Assembly: GCA_024636855.1 (NCBI GenBank) | Contig: JAGXGG010000075.1 | Coordinates: forward strand, 1 to 64,000 | From: Ignavibacteriota bacterium | Lineage (GTDB): Bacteria; Bacteroidota; Ignavibacteria; Kapaibacteriales; UBA2268 | Length of the DNA stretch: 64,000 nucleotides | Reading direction: 5' to 3' | In this document: piece by piece, positions 9,312 through 18,121 of the stretch | Layout of the letters: the number at the start of each line of letters is the position of its first letter | How positions within the stretch are numbered: the first letter of the stretch is position 1 | The notes under the pieces: model-generated | Told to the model about the DNA's origin: nothing | The model's database searches: none | Seen by the model: the letters and a program-made list of their open reading frames with translations, nothing else | Translations under genes and position numbers: made by a program

Positions 9312-10298
9312 CTACATCAAAAATCCATTCTCAGCTTCCGTTGGTTTCGGAATATCTGTGTCATTTATCATTTCTCTCATATCTATCTCGATTCCCCTTG
9401 CTATAGATGTAATAGGAACGTCATTGTAAGTTCCCTCAAATGGGTTCTCAGAGTAATCTCCTATCTTTTCCATTAGAAAGAATATCCAGATAATTAGAGC
9501 CGACATAATAGGCGAAAGCCAAAATACCCAACCCAAAGTATAGTTGAAAATATCAACTAACCCTAGTGGTACTAAAGCACAAAAGACAAATGTCAACCAC
9601 AATGCCGTCGATGCATATTGTCTAGGGAAAGGGAAATTCTTGATTCTTTCTGCCTTGCCTTGCTCTTCGTATAAGTTAGTTATTAGATTTTGTAGTTCCA
9701 TGTGACGGAAATCTTCGTAAGTTTCATTGTCACGTAATTCTTGTAATCTAACGGATTGTGTTTTTAGGATTTGTGTAGCCAAGTTAGATTTTCCCTCTAA
9801 TTCTTTAATTTCAGATTGGCTGATATAGTTAGATAGTTCGGAATTGAGGCTTGCTGTATAGCTCTCGCAGACGTTCTCAGAATATCTGTTTTGGATTCTT
9901 TCTTCTTTGTGTTCCCAAGTTCTGCTCAAACGAAGCTGATACCTTAGCGCAGTCATCCATGCAATATGTCTATAGATCAACTCTTTCTTTATGTGGTCGC
10001 TGTCATCTCCTTTAACAAAAGAGCTAATCTGTGCACCTATAGAGCGACTATTATTGACTATTCCACCCCAGATTTTTCGAGCCTCCCAAGTCCTATCATA
10101 AGAGCTATTGTTTTTGAAACCAAGATAGAAGGCAACGGCAATACCGATTACTCCGATTGGTTGCCATGGCAAACCCAATCCTATTTCAAAAGTATAGAAA
10201 ATAATAGATATAAGAAGGGAATAGAAAAAACCGTAAATCATTGGTTTCTTAGACCAGTTTAGGGTCATCAAGAAACTATAATTCTTATTTATATACAT
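9312..10298 (-). CDS. Bestrophin-family anion channel protein (YneE-like)
   Basis: A 328-residue membrane protein of the bacterial bestrophin/UPF0187 family. Two N-terminal helices (about residues 20-60, including IFYTFEIGLGLPWQPIGVIG) are followed by the signature LGFKNNSSYDRTWEARKIWG and NSRS. Two further helices lie near residues 228-270. The C-terminal part has the family PFEGTYNDVPI motif. Bacterial relatives form pentameric ion channels in the inner membrane. It lies next to a truncated haemoglobin gene on the same strand, 52 bp apart. Confidence 0.9.
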   Translation of the reverse strand: MYINKNYSFLMTLNWSKKPMIYGFFYSLLISIIFYTFEIGLGLPWQPIGVIGIAVAFYLGFKNNSSYDRTWEARKIWGGIVNNSRSIGAQISSFVKGDDSDHIKKELIYRHIAWMTALRYQLRLSRTWEHKEERIQNRYSENVCESYTASLNSELSNYISQSEIKELEGKSNLATQILKTQSVRLQELRDNETYEDFRHMELQNLITNLYEEQGKAERIKNFPFPRQYASTALWLTFVFCALVPLGLVDIFNYTLGWVFWLSPIMSALIIWIFFLMEKIGDYSENPFEGTYNDVPITSIARGIEIDMREMINDTDIPKPTEAENGFLM

Positions 10299-10350
10299 TT
10301 TTAGTAACCTATATTATTTTGGTAACAAGTTACTAAAAAAAGTTATATAT

Positions 10351-10740
10351 CTAAACTTCGTTTGCAGCTGCTTGATTAATATTAAATAGAAACGTTTTTG
10401 CTATCATCTTTGCTCTTGTTACAGCTTCTTCGGCTCTAACACCTTCGAACAAATCATCAATAGTTTCTGTAAACAAGCGTAACCACTCTGCGAATTGTAT
10501 CTCACTCATCTGTGTTTTTCTACTTAGCATAATGTGCTTATACATTGGGTTACCTCTGAACTCATTCTCACCGAAAAGTATTCCTCCCCAAAACTTATAC
10601 ATGTGGGGCAGGTGATTTTCCCAATTTACTTTAGCTATATCATCAAATATAAATCCGAGTATAGGGCTTGTTTGTACTTTCCCGTAGAAAGTATCAACCA
10701 TTAGTTTTATATCATCTTTGTTTCTAATATCTGTTTTCAT
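10351..10740 (-). CDS. Group III truncated haemoglobin
   Basis: This 129-residue globin of the TrHb3 class shows the pattern VDTFYGKVQTSPILGFIF, then LPHMYKFWGGILFG, then GNPMYKHIML. The candidate proximal haem ligand is His69, and the conserved Trp is at 51. Members of this group bind O2 or NO and are often linked to low-oxygen or nitrosative conditions; that role is inferred here. No close regulatory gene is visible. Confidence 0.9.
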   Translation of the reverse strand: MKTDIRNKDDIKLMVDTFYGKVQTSPILGFIFDDIAKVNWENHLPHMYKFWGGILFGENEFRGNPMYKHIMLSRKTQMSEIQFAEWLRLFTETIDDLFEGVRAEEAVTRAKMIAKTFLFNINQAAANEV

Positions 10741-10944
10741 TTTCTTTTTCTTTTTGTGAAGTAACAGGAATAAACATCGGACAATTTAGTCTTTTATTGT
10801 AGGTTGTGTATATCAAATTAGTAATCTTTTAGCAACGAAATGATTATATACAATAATTATTAGACTTAGGTTTTTTTAAATAAATTTAATTTTGTAAGTT
10901 GCCTTACATTCTATTTTTTTAATAACTAACAAAGGGATATATCT

Positions 10945-11796
10945 ATGAAAAACATAGTAAAAATATTCACGATAATAGTGATTACTGGGTTGATGTTAAC
11001 CTCTTGTGATACACCCGTAGATGCTGATGGAACAAACATTGATGACCTATCATTAGGTAAAAAAGCTGGGCCTAATACCATATTTGATTTGGATTTCAGC
11101 GAATCAACTGATGACGACGATAATACAGCTTCAAATGCAGGATGGATAGTTGATCGTAAAGCACCTGAATCATTTAGTAGTACAGACTTTGATGGAGATG
11201 ATCGTCTACAAATCAATATAGATGAAGCAGGACCAACTAGTGGTTTCTATACATATCAAGGAATGAAATACCATGATGCCGATGAATCTTACTGGAACGC
11301 GAAAAAGAATCCACGTTTTTCATATAGCTTTTATATCGATCCCGATTGGGAAGATGACGGTGGTAAAGAGCAACAAACTGGTGTATGGCCAGTACTAGGT
11401 AATGAAGATGGCGAAATAAGTGCCTATCCAATTTTGGAGTACCAAGATAGTGATAGAAATGAGAACGGTGAAGCAGGATTTCGAGCTTATATCTATGTCT
11501 CTGATGATAACGGTAATTTCGTAGAAGCAAAATGGGTAAGCATAGGTTTGCCAAAGCAGTTAAAAATTGATCCAGATAAAGGTGGTTGGGTTACTGTCGA
11601 AGCTCAGTTACAAAAAAATAATGAAGGCTCCGTTGTTAAATGGCGTATCAACAACAAGCTAATTTTGGACGAACGTGGATATAATGTCTTTGCATCTAGT
11701 ACTCAATATCTAGAATTTATCTTTAATAGTCCAAACTTTGGAGAGGATCAAGACTATTACTATGATGATATCAGGCTAACTGAAGCAGGAAAATAG
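10945..11796 (+). CDS. Lipoprotein with jelly-roll-like, LamG-type region; function unknown
   Basis: The 283-residue protein has a type II signal (MKNIVKIFTIIVITGLMLTSC), so Cys21 is the likely lipidated residue. An acidic linker rich in Asp follows (ESTDDDDN), then a beta-rich domain with many aromatic residues and SYSFYIDPDWEDDGG, ending DYYYDDIRLTEAG. That ending is typical of concanavalin/LamG-like sugar-binding or glycan-active folds (inference). No catalytic pair can be named. AAAGGG is present upstream of the ATG. Confidence 0.75.
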   Translation: MKNIVKIFTIIVITGLMLTSCDTPVDADGTNIDDLSLGKKAGPNTIFDLDFSESTDDDDNTASNAGWIVDRKAPESFSSTDFDGDDRLQINIDEAGPTSGFYTYQGMKYHDADESYWNAKKNPRFSYSFYIDPDWEDDGGKEQQTGVWPVLGNEDGEISAYPILEYQDSDRNENGEAGFRAYIYVSDDNGNFVEAKWVSIGLPKQLKIDPDKGGWVTVEAQLQKNNEGSVVKWRINNKLILDERGYNVFASSTQYLEFIFNSPNFGEDQDYYYDDIRLTEAGK

Positions 11797-11828
11797 AATT
11801 AAAAAAGCGAAATTAATTTCATAAATTT

Positions 11829-11877
11829 TTAAAAGGGCCATACTGGATCATACGTAAGAACCAATATGGCCTTTTAC
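11829..11877 (+). terminator. Hairpin terminator after lipoprotein gene
   Basis: An inverted repeat of about 15 bp per arm ends in a run of four Ts, with an A run on the other side. It lies 33 bp past the stop at 11796. Confidence 0.65.
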
Positions 11878-11993
11878 TTTTTATTACTCGCAAATAAGTA
11901 AATAGGACAGTCTCCTCTCTCTGAATTTAACAAACTGATTCTTAAGAGGTAATCAAAATAAGAAGTGAGAAGATGAGTTGAATATTTTTTCAC

Positions 11994-12031
11994 CTGGATA
12001 CTTCTAACGCCTTCGGCGTTATCAGTATGAC
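11994..12031 (-). repeat. Interspersed palindromic repeat, family A, copy 3
   Basis: Same orientation as the copy at 9094. The core CTAACGCCTTCGGCGTTATC is identical to that copy. Confidence 0.75.
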
Positions 12032-12104
12032 TGAGCTATTTTGAAATAAATCCATTCCTTAATCCCTTAAATCCAGCAAATTCTGATTCTGACTAACAAG
12101 TGGA

Positions 12105-13301
12105 TTATCCCACAACAAATCCAGCGAAGCTGACCATAGATTCAGTTTCTTCTTCTTGCCATTGGTTATAGCCGGCTGCTATTACTGCACTACTATCTAC
12201 TAAGCTGAGTGCCGAGTAGAATGGAGCTGTACCGCATATCTTATTCTTATCACCAGCTGCTGATATTTCTGTAAAGAATGCATTTTTATCTGCGTTTGTT
12301 AGCTTTTCGATTAGTGATTCATCTTCGTGTTTTACTCTGATTTGCTCTGTAGCAGCAGGGAATTCATCACCGAATTTTCTACCTACATGAGACAAATCCC
12401 CGCTTGATAAGATTAGGACTTTTTTACCTGAAGTAGCTATTGCATCTTTTATAGCATCTATAGTGCTATTATACTTTTCGTTGCTATCCGGTGTAGTGTT
12501 TTCATTGAAATAGTGAGCAGGTGAACCTGTAAGAATAGGAACTATTTTAAAGTTTTTATCTTTCATTAAGTGCTGCAAGAATATAAGATGGAACTCTATA
12601 GAGTGCTCTTTATAATGAGCTATATCATCGTAAACTATATCAGTATTCTTTTCTATTTCGGTTAATAATTCGTGGTCAACTTCAGCTGTTCCCAATGGAG
12701 TTTCGAAGTCTTTCTTAGAGAACATAAAGTCTGCAGTACTTCTATAATGAGCAGTTCCCAGTAGTATTACTGTATCTATTTCTTCTACATTTTTCAATGC
12801 AAGAAAAGAGTTAGCATAAGTCTTCCATGATTCTTCTAATCGCAAATCAATATGAGGGGCTAGTATTGCTTTGATTGGCTTATCTGTTAGAGAAGTACCC
12901 TTATCTAATATTATATTAAGAAAAGCTTCTAGTTCTGCTGGGTCTTCTGGATATGAGAATGAGTGGCAATATGAGTTGCGAATATTCCCATTTTTATAGC
13001 TTTGCATGTTCTCTATGGCTATTCTTGTGCTCGGGGTATCTATCATATTCAGAGTTACTAGATTGTCTAGCAAAGTGTATAATTTATCTTCTGATAGTTT
13101 AAGTAATTTTGCTGCTCCATCTTTCGCTATTTCTTCTGCCGTTTTTTTTCCTTCCATTAGAATTTGTATCAATGAGTAGTAAGAGAATGGAAGTGCAATT
13201 GGCTCTGCAATCAGTAGCGGGTCGCTTATATATATGAACTTATTCTCAAATTCTTGGATGAGATCTATATCCAAATCATCTCTAAGTTTAATTAGGCTCA
13301 T
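12105..13301 (-). CDS. Memo-like protein (AmmeMemoRadiSam system protein B type) with N-terminal extension
   Basis: The 398-residue protein has a C-terminal Memo domain from about residue 125. Its motifs are KAILAPHIDLRLEESWKTYA, VILLGTAHYRS, HYKEHSIEFHL and LILSSGDLSHVGRKFG, matching the family metal-site histidines and the SGDLSH block. The first ~110 residues look like a helical winged domain (RDDLDIDLIQEFENKF, TAEEIAKDGAAKLL), which the short Memo proteins lack. The AMMECR1 and radical-SAM partners are not nearby. Its biochemical role is unsettled in the family. It overlaps the next gene upstream (13288) by 14 bp. Confidence 0.82.
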   Translation of the reverse strand: MSLIKLRDDLDIDLIQEFENKFIYISDPLLIAEPIALPFSYYSLIQILMEGKKTAEEIAKDGAAKLLKLSEDKLYTLLDNLVTLNMIDTPSTRIAIENMQSYKNGNIRNSYCHSFSYPEDPAELEAFLNIILDKGTSLTDKPIKAILAPHIDLRLEESWKTYANSFLALKNVEEIDTVILLGTAHYRSTADFMFSKKDFETPLGTAEVDHELLTEIEKNTDIVYDDIAHYKEHSIEFHLIFLQHLMKDKNFKIVPILTGSPAHYFNENTTPDSNEKYNSTIDAIKDAIATSGKKVLILSSGDLSHVGRKFGDEFPAATEQIRVKHEDESLIEKLTNADKNAFFTEISAAGDKNKICGTAPFYSALSLVDSSAVIAAGYNQWQEEETESMVSFAGFVVG

Positions 13302-13545
13302 TCGGCTCGCTCTGTCTCTTTTGCTTTAATTCTTCTAACTTGCGAAGTTTAGTTTTGAATCTCGACACCACAACCATGAACAATACTCCGGCTATTAACA
13401 TTGCTATCCCAGCTATTAGAAACCAGATTTCATTAGTAACTTTATATACCCAAAGTAGTATAAAGAAAGTAACAAAGTTAGCACCTGACATGAACATAAC
13501 TGACATAGTCAGATTCTTGTTCATATTATTCTCTGTTTTTGCCAT
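13288..13545 (-). CDS. Small two-helix membrane protein
   Basis: An 85-residue protein with two hydrophobic segments (about residues 11-31 and 38-60) and a basic C-terminal tail (SRFKTKLRKLEELKQKRQ). The ATG at 13545 shares its base with the end of dapD, and the gene overlaps the Memo gene by 14 bp, so the three are probably co-transcribed. I do not recognise a family. The tight packing supports a real gene. Confidence 0.65.
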   Translation of the reverse strand: MAKTENNMNKNLTMSVMFMSGANFVTFFILLWVYKVTNEIWFLIAGIAMLIAGVLFMVVVSRFKTKLRKLEELKQKRQSEPNEPN

Positions 13546-14366
13546 TATCTCAATGCCTCTTCTAGTGCAGTTTTTGCGTCCGTTTTATCATCACGATATT
13601 TTATAATCAATGGGGTAGAGATAGACAATCCGTTTTCTTTAGCGAAAGGAGAGTTTAAAGCTCTGCTACCTGGTACAACTACTGCACCAGCTGGTATCTC
13701 AAGCGGGCTTTCTGCAGAAGATGAAAGTATAGTTCCATTAACCAAGTCATAGACTTTTGTACTTGCGTTGAGTATTACACCAGTACCTAGTACTGCTCTC
13801 TCTCTAACTAGTACACCTTCGTAAACACCGCAGTTACCACCTATCATAACATTGTCTTCTATCACTACTGGTCTAGCTCCAGCTGGTTCTAATACACCAC
13901 CGATTTGTGATGCTGCACTTAAGTGAACATTCTTACCAATCTGAGCGCATGTACCAACTAACGCGTGAGAATCTATCATTGTACCTTCATCTACATAAGC
14001 ACCAATATTGATGTACATAGGAGGCATACAGATTACACCCTTAGCTACATAACAACCACTTCTTATAGAACTACCACCTGGTACTAATCTTACACCATCT
14101 TCTAGCTTCAGTGGCTTTAGTGGGATAGTATTTTTGTCGAAGAAAACGAATTCTTCATTGATTGACATATCTTCCATTTTACTATATTTGAATAGCAAAA
14201 GAATGCCTTTCTTAACCCACTGATTGGCTATCCAACCACCTTTGCCATCTGGCTCAGCAGCTCTGATTGTCCCGTTATTAAGTTTTCCTATTATCTCAGC
14301 TTGTAGTTCTTTTATTTCTATTTCACTCGGATTTTCGAGATTTTCTATTCTATTTTTTAAGTCCAT
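13545..14366 (-). CDS. dapD: 2,3,4,5-tetrahydropyridine-2,6-dicarboxylate N-succinyltransferase
   Basis: DapD transfers a succinyl group from succinyl-CoA in the lysine/diaminopimelate pathway. The 273-residue length is normal. The N-terminal helical domain carries [18 protein letters not shown]. The left-handed parallel beta-helix has hexapeptide repeats between about residues 105 and 225 ([52 protein letters not shown]). It sits 26 bp downstream of lon on the same strand. Confidence 0.95.
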   Translation of the reverse strand: MDLKNRIENLENPSEIEIKELQAEIIGKLNNGTIRAAEPDGKGGWIANQWVKKGILLLFKYSKMEDMSINEEFVFFDKNTIPLKPLKLEDGVRLVPGGSSIRSGCYVAKGVICMPPMYINIGAYVDEGTMIDSHALVGTCAQIGKNVHLSAASQIGGVLEPAGARPVVIEDNVMIGGNCGVYEGVLVRERAVLGTGVILNASTKVYDLVNGTILSSSAESPLEIPAGAVVVPGSRALNSPFAKENGLSISTPLIIKYRDDKTDAKTALEEALR

Positions 14367-14392
14367 AATATTATAAATTTTATGTTATAAGT

Positions 14393-16837
14393 TTATTTTT
14401 TCCATTTAACAATACTGTGTGGTAGTGCATCAGTTATATGCTCGACAAAGATAATTTCTAATCCTTTCTTGATAAAAGCATCTATCTCTTCTACGTCCCT
14501 CTTATTATCGAAAGGAACTAACACTTTCTTAATTCCTCTTTTCTTAGCAGCAAGTAGCTTCTCGCTAAGACCACCAATAGGTAATATATTACCTCGAAGA
14601 GTAATCTCGCCTGTCATTGCTACATTTCCTTTCACAGCTTTATTCGTAGCCGCAGAGACTAGAGCAGTACACATAGTTATACCAGCCGAAGGTCCATCTT
14701 TAGGTATCGCTCCCTCTGGTACGTGTATATGTATTTCCATTCCTTTTGTAAACTCTTCTGGAACACCTAATGATTTGTAGTTAGCTCTTACATACGATAA
14801 TGCTGCCATTCCAGACTCTTTCATCACATCGCCAAGCTTACCAGTTAGAGTTAGCTTCTCGCTCTTACTAGGCATTATGTTCACTTCTATAGGAAGTAGA
14901 TCTCCACCAGTACTAGTCCAAGCTAATCCTGTTGCTACACCTACTTTGTCTTTCAAATCTTCTTTTTTCAGTTTATGCTTTGGTGCTTTCAAGTATTCTT
15001 CTACTTTAGCAGGAGTAATTACTATACCCTTATTCTTGTATTTTTTCTTGAATTCGGGGTTGTCTTTTAGAGCTACAGTTTTATCTTTTACTTTGTCGCC
15101 ATATTGCACAACTATTTCTTTAGCTAACTTTCTAAATACATTTGCTATAGTTCTTTCCAAATTACGTACACCAGCTTCGCGAGTGTATTCTGTTATCATT
15201 CGTGTTATAGCTTTATCTTCGAACTTAATTTTTATATTATCGAAGCCATATTCCTTTATTAGCTTAGGAATGATGTGTTTCTTAGCTATTTCCAATTTGT
15301 CGTGATCTAGATACGAAGTAAGTTGTATCACTTCCATTCTGTCTAGCAAAGGTTGTGGTATATTGTGTAACACATTAGCTGTCGTGATGAATAGCACGTT
15401 CGATAAATCATAATCCACTTCTAGGTAGTGGTCATTGAAGTTAATGTTTTGTTCTGGGTCTAGTACCTCGAGCAATGCTGATGCAGGGTCACCTCTGAAA
15501 TCAGAAGCTAGTTTATCTATCTCATCAAGCAATATAACGGGGTTTCTAGTCCCAGCTTTTTTCATAGATTGGATTATCTTACCTGGCATCGAGCCGATGT
15601 AAGTTCTTCTGTGACCTCGTATCTCCGCTTCATCGCGTATACCACCTAATGAAAATCTAACGAATTCTCTATTAAGAGCTCTTGCGATTGATTTAGCTAA
15701 TGATGTCTTACCAACACCCGGAGGGCCGACGAAACAGATTATCTGACGTTTCAAAGACCCAGCTAGATTTAGTACAGATATAAATTCTGTGATTCTCTCT
15801 TTCGGCTTTTCTAAGTCATAGTGGTCATCATCTAATACTTTCTGAACATGATTAATATCTAAGTTATCTTTAGATGATTTGTTCCAAGGTAGTTGAGCCA
15901 TTAGTTCCAAGAAATTTCTATTTACAGAAAATTCAGGCGACATCTGAGGAGTTTTTCGCAATCTGTTCAGTTCTTCATCTGCCTTTTCTCTTGCGTGTTT
16001 AGGTAAATCAGCCTCATCCAACATCTTACGAAGTTGTTCTATTTCTGGTTCTGCTTCCTCGTCTTCACCTAACTCTTTTTGTAGAGCTTTTATTTGCTCT
16101 CTGATATAGAAAGCGCGTTGAGTCTTCTGTATTGAATCGCTTACTCTTTCGCCTACCTGATTTTGTATTCTAGATAATTCAATTTTAGCTGTTAGTAGCT
16201 TTAATAATTCAGTGTACTGAGACTTCAAAAATCTATGGTTTAGTATGCGTTGCTTTTCTTTTATATCTGCTTGCATATTGGCAGCAGCATAGTACATCTT
16301 ACGAACAGGATCATCTATATTATCAAATGCACTGACCAAATCTGGCGGCAGATTGTCTTTCGAAAAAACATACTCTTTGAATATTTCACCAGTTTGAGTT
16401 ATGAGTTCACGTGTGTCTTTATCTTTTTCATTGTACTTAACAGGTATTTGCTCTATTATTGCTTCCATACAATCGTTATTATCGACCGGCTTTTTTATTT
16501 TAGCATGGAACATACCTTCTATCAGGACTTTCAATAAGTTATTTGGTAACCTCAACACTTGGATTATTTTACCAATTGTACCATACTCATTGATATCACT
16601 TATAGTTGGTTCTTCTATATTCGAATCTTTCTGACTAGATAGAAAAATGAATTTATCATTATCTATCGCCTTAGCTATTGCCTTCAGCGATGAAGTTCTA
16701 CCTATCAAAACTGGGAAAATCATATTCGGAAATAATATCATCTCACGTAGGGGTAATACCGTCAAACTCTCGGGTATCTCTACGCTTTTCATTTCCGCAT
16801 CTACTATCGATTTTAATACTTCTTCTTGCTTTGCCAT
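14393..16837 (-). CDS. lon: ATP-dependent Lon protease
   Basis: Lon degrades damaged and regulatory proteins in the cytoplasm. All domains of an 814-residue LonA are present: the N-terminal substrate-binding domain (LTVLPLREMILFPNMIFPV), a coiled helical region, and the AAA+ module with Walker A GPPGVGKT at 371-378 and Walker B VILLDEIDK. The C-terminal protease domain has the catalytic dyad Ser717 (DGPSAG) and Lys760 (GGLSEKLLAAKKRG). The 43-residue spacing of the dyad equals that of the E. coli enzyme. It is transcribed toward dapD. Confidence 0.98.
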   Translation of the reverse strand: MAKQEEVLKSIVDAEMKSVEIPESLTVLPLREMILFPNMIFPVLIGRTSSLKAIAKAIDNDKFIFLSSQKDSNIEEPTISDINEYGTIGKIIQVLRLPNNLLKVLIEGMFHAKIKKPVDNNDCMEAIIEQIPVKYNEKDKDTRELITQTGEIFKEYVFSKDNLPPDLVSAFDNIDDPVRKMYYAAANMQADIKEKQRILNHRFLKSQYTELLKLLTAKIELSRIQNQVGERVSDSIQKTQRAFYIREQIKALQKELGEDEEAEPEIEQLRKMLDEADLPKHAREKADEELNRLRKTPQMSPEFSVNRNFLELMAQLPWNKSSKDNLDINHVQKVLDDDHYDLEKPKERITEFISVLNLAGSLKRQIICFVGPPGVGKTSLAKSIARALNREFVRFSLGGIRDEAEIRGHRRTYIGSMPGKIIQSMKKAGTRNPVILLDEIDKLASDFRGDPASALLEVLDPEQNINFNDHYLEVDYDLSNVLFITTANVLHNIPQPLLDRMEVIQLTSYLDHDKLEIAKKHIIPKLIKEYGFDNIKIKFEDKAITRMITEYTREAGVRNLERTIANVFRKLAKEIVVQYGDKVKDKTVALKDNPEFKKKYKNKGIVITPAKVEEYLKAPKHKLKKEDLKDKVGVATGLAWTSTGGDLLPIEVNIMPSKSEKLTLTGKLGDVMKESGMAALSYVRANYKSLGVPEEFTKGMEIHIHVPEGAIPKDGPSAGITMCTALVSAATNKAVKGNVAMTGEITLRGNILPIGGLSEKLLAAKKRGIKKVLVPFDNKRDVEEIDAFIKKGLEIIFVEHITDALPHSIVKWKK

Positions 16838-16911
16838 TCTTATCTTGATTTTTTTTTACTTAATTAGCCTTAGACGGACATTAAGTATATTAATTTAAAA
16901 CGATTATAATA

Positions 16912-16944
16912 AAAAAAAGGCAACTTATTGCCAAGCTGCCTTTT
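16912..16944 (-). terminator. Terminator downstream of ilvE
   Basis: On the minus strand the stem AAAAGGCA / TGCCTTTT is followed by a run of eight Ts (eight As on the plus strand, 16911-16918). It lies 20 bp past the ilvE stop. Confidence 0.75.
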
Positions 16945-16964
16945 ACAAATTTATACAATTTCTA

Positions 16965-18053
16965 TTAAATAGAAGCCACTTTATGAATCCAGCCGTGAGT
17001 ATCTTCTGTCTCGCCTCTTTGTATTCCTACTATAGTCTCGTACATATCGTGTGCTACAGGGCCTATTTCATTATTATTTATTACTATTTCTCTACCTTTG
17101 TAATTAAGCTTTCCAACCGGAGAAATGATTGCAGCAGTACCAGTACCGAATACTTCTTTTAATTCACCGCGTTCATGAGCATCATATACTTCTGATATTC
17201 TGATTCTTCTTTCAGAAGTTTTAATTCCTTTCTCTTTCGCAAGTGCTAAAACAGTTTCTCTTGTTACACCAGGCAATATTGAACCTTGATCAAGAGTTGG
17301 AGTTACTAACTCATCACCAATTACAAACATAATATTCATAGCACCAACTTCATCTACATACTCTTGGTGAACACCATCTAGCCATAAAACTTGGTCGAAT
17401 CCTTTAGCTTTTGCTTCCTTACCAGCTAATAGAGATGCGGCGTAGTTTGCAGCAGTTTTAGCCATTCCCAAACCGCCACGAACTGCTCGGACATATTCGT
17501 GTGATACTAAGATGCTTACTGGTTTCAACCCAGCAGCATAATAAGAAGCAACTGGTGAACATATAATTATTAGTTTATAATTCTCTGAGCTATGTACTCC
17601 TAAGAAATTACTAGAACCGAACATAACAGGACGTATGTATAAAGCTTGTCCACGTTCTTTTGGTATCCAATCTTTGTCTACAGCAACCAATTCACTTATT
17701 GCTTCCAAGAATTTCTCTTCAGGGAACTCAGGCATAACTAGCCTAGTTGCTGAGTTATTCAATCTTGTTGCATTTTTATCTGGTCTAAATATATTTATTT
17801 CGCCATTGATATCATAATAGGCTTTCAACCCTTCGAATATAGTTTGACCGTAGTGCAATGTACACATAGTAGGTTCAATAGCCATTTCGCTATAAGGAAT
17901 AATCTTACCTTCTTCCCATTGACCATTTATATAGTCTACAACAAAGATATGATCAGAAAAGACTTTTCCAAAACCTAGTGCATTCCAGTTTACATTTTCA
18001 ATCTTACTACTTTTTGCTTTTGTTATCTTAATATTATGTTCAATTACGTTCAT
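16965..18053 (-). CDS. ilvE: Branched-chain amino acid aminotransferase
   Basis: A PLP-dependent transaminase for leucine, isoleucine and valine. The 362-residue length fits the eukaryote-like class (BCAT type II). Motifs are MCTLHYGQTIFEGLKAY, RPVMFGSSNFLGVH, the PLP-lysine region RGGLGMAKTAANYAASL, and DEVGAMNIMFVIGDELVTP. The C-terminal EVFGTGTAAIISPVG is also typical. It stands alone with its own terminator. Confidence 0.95.
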   Translation of the reverse strand: MNVIEHNIKITKAKSSKIENVNWNALGFGKVFSDHIFVVDYINGQWEEGKIIPYSEMAIEPTMCTLHYGQTIFEGLKAYYDINGEINIFRPDKNATRLNNSATRLVMPEFPEEKFLEAISELVAVDKDWIPKERGQALYIRPVMFGSSNFLGVHSSENYKLIIICSPVASYYAAGLKPVSILVSHEYVRAVRGGLGMAKTAANYAASLLAGKEAKAKGFDQVLWLDGVHQEYVDEVGAMNIMFVIGDELVTPTLDQGSILPGVTRETVLALAKEKGIKTSERRIRISEVYDAHERGELKEVFGTGTAAIISPVGKLNYKGREIVINNNEIGPVAHDMYETIVGIQRGETEDTHGWIHKVASI

Positions 18054-18121
18054 TTCAGTCTCCTTTTCTCTTTTTCATATTTTGGGGATTCATATTTTCC
18101 GAAACGATTTACATCTATCTT

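Larger units (their letters stand above)
11797..12104. other. 308-bp convergent intergenic region with hairpin and repeat
   Basis: It holds a hairpin at 11829-11877 (AAAAGGGCCATACTGG paired with CCAATATGGCCTTTT), which is a good candidate bidirectional terminator for the lipoprotein gene and the opposing Memo gene. It also holds a family A repeat at 11994-12031, followed by a tail (AAATTCTGATTCTGACTAAC) also seen near 9176 and 49240. I see no gene. Confidence 0.7.
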
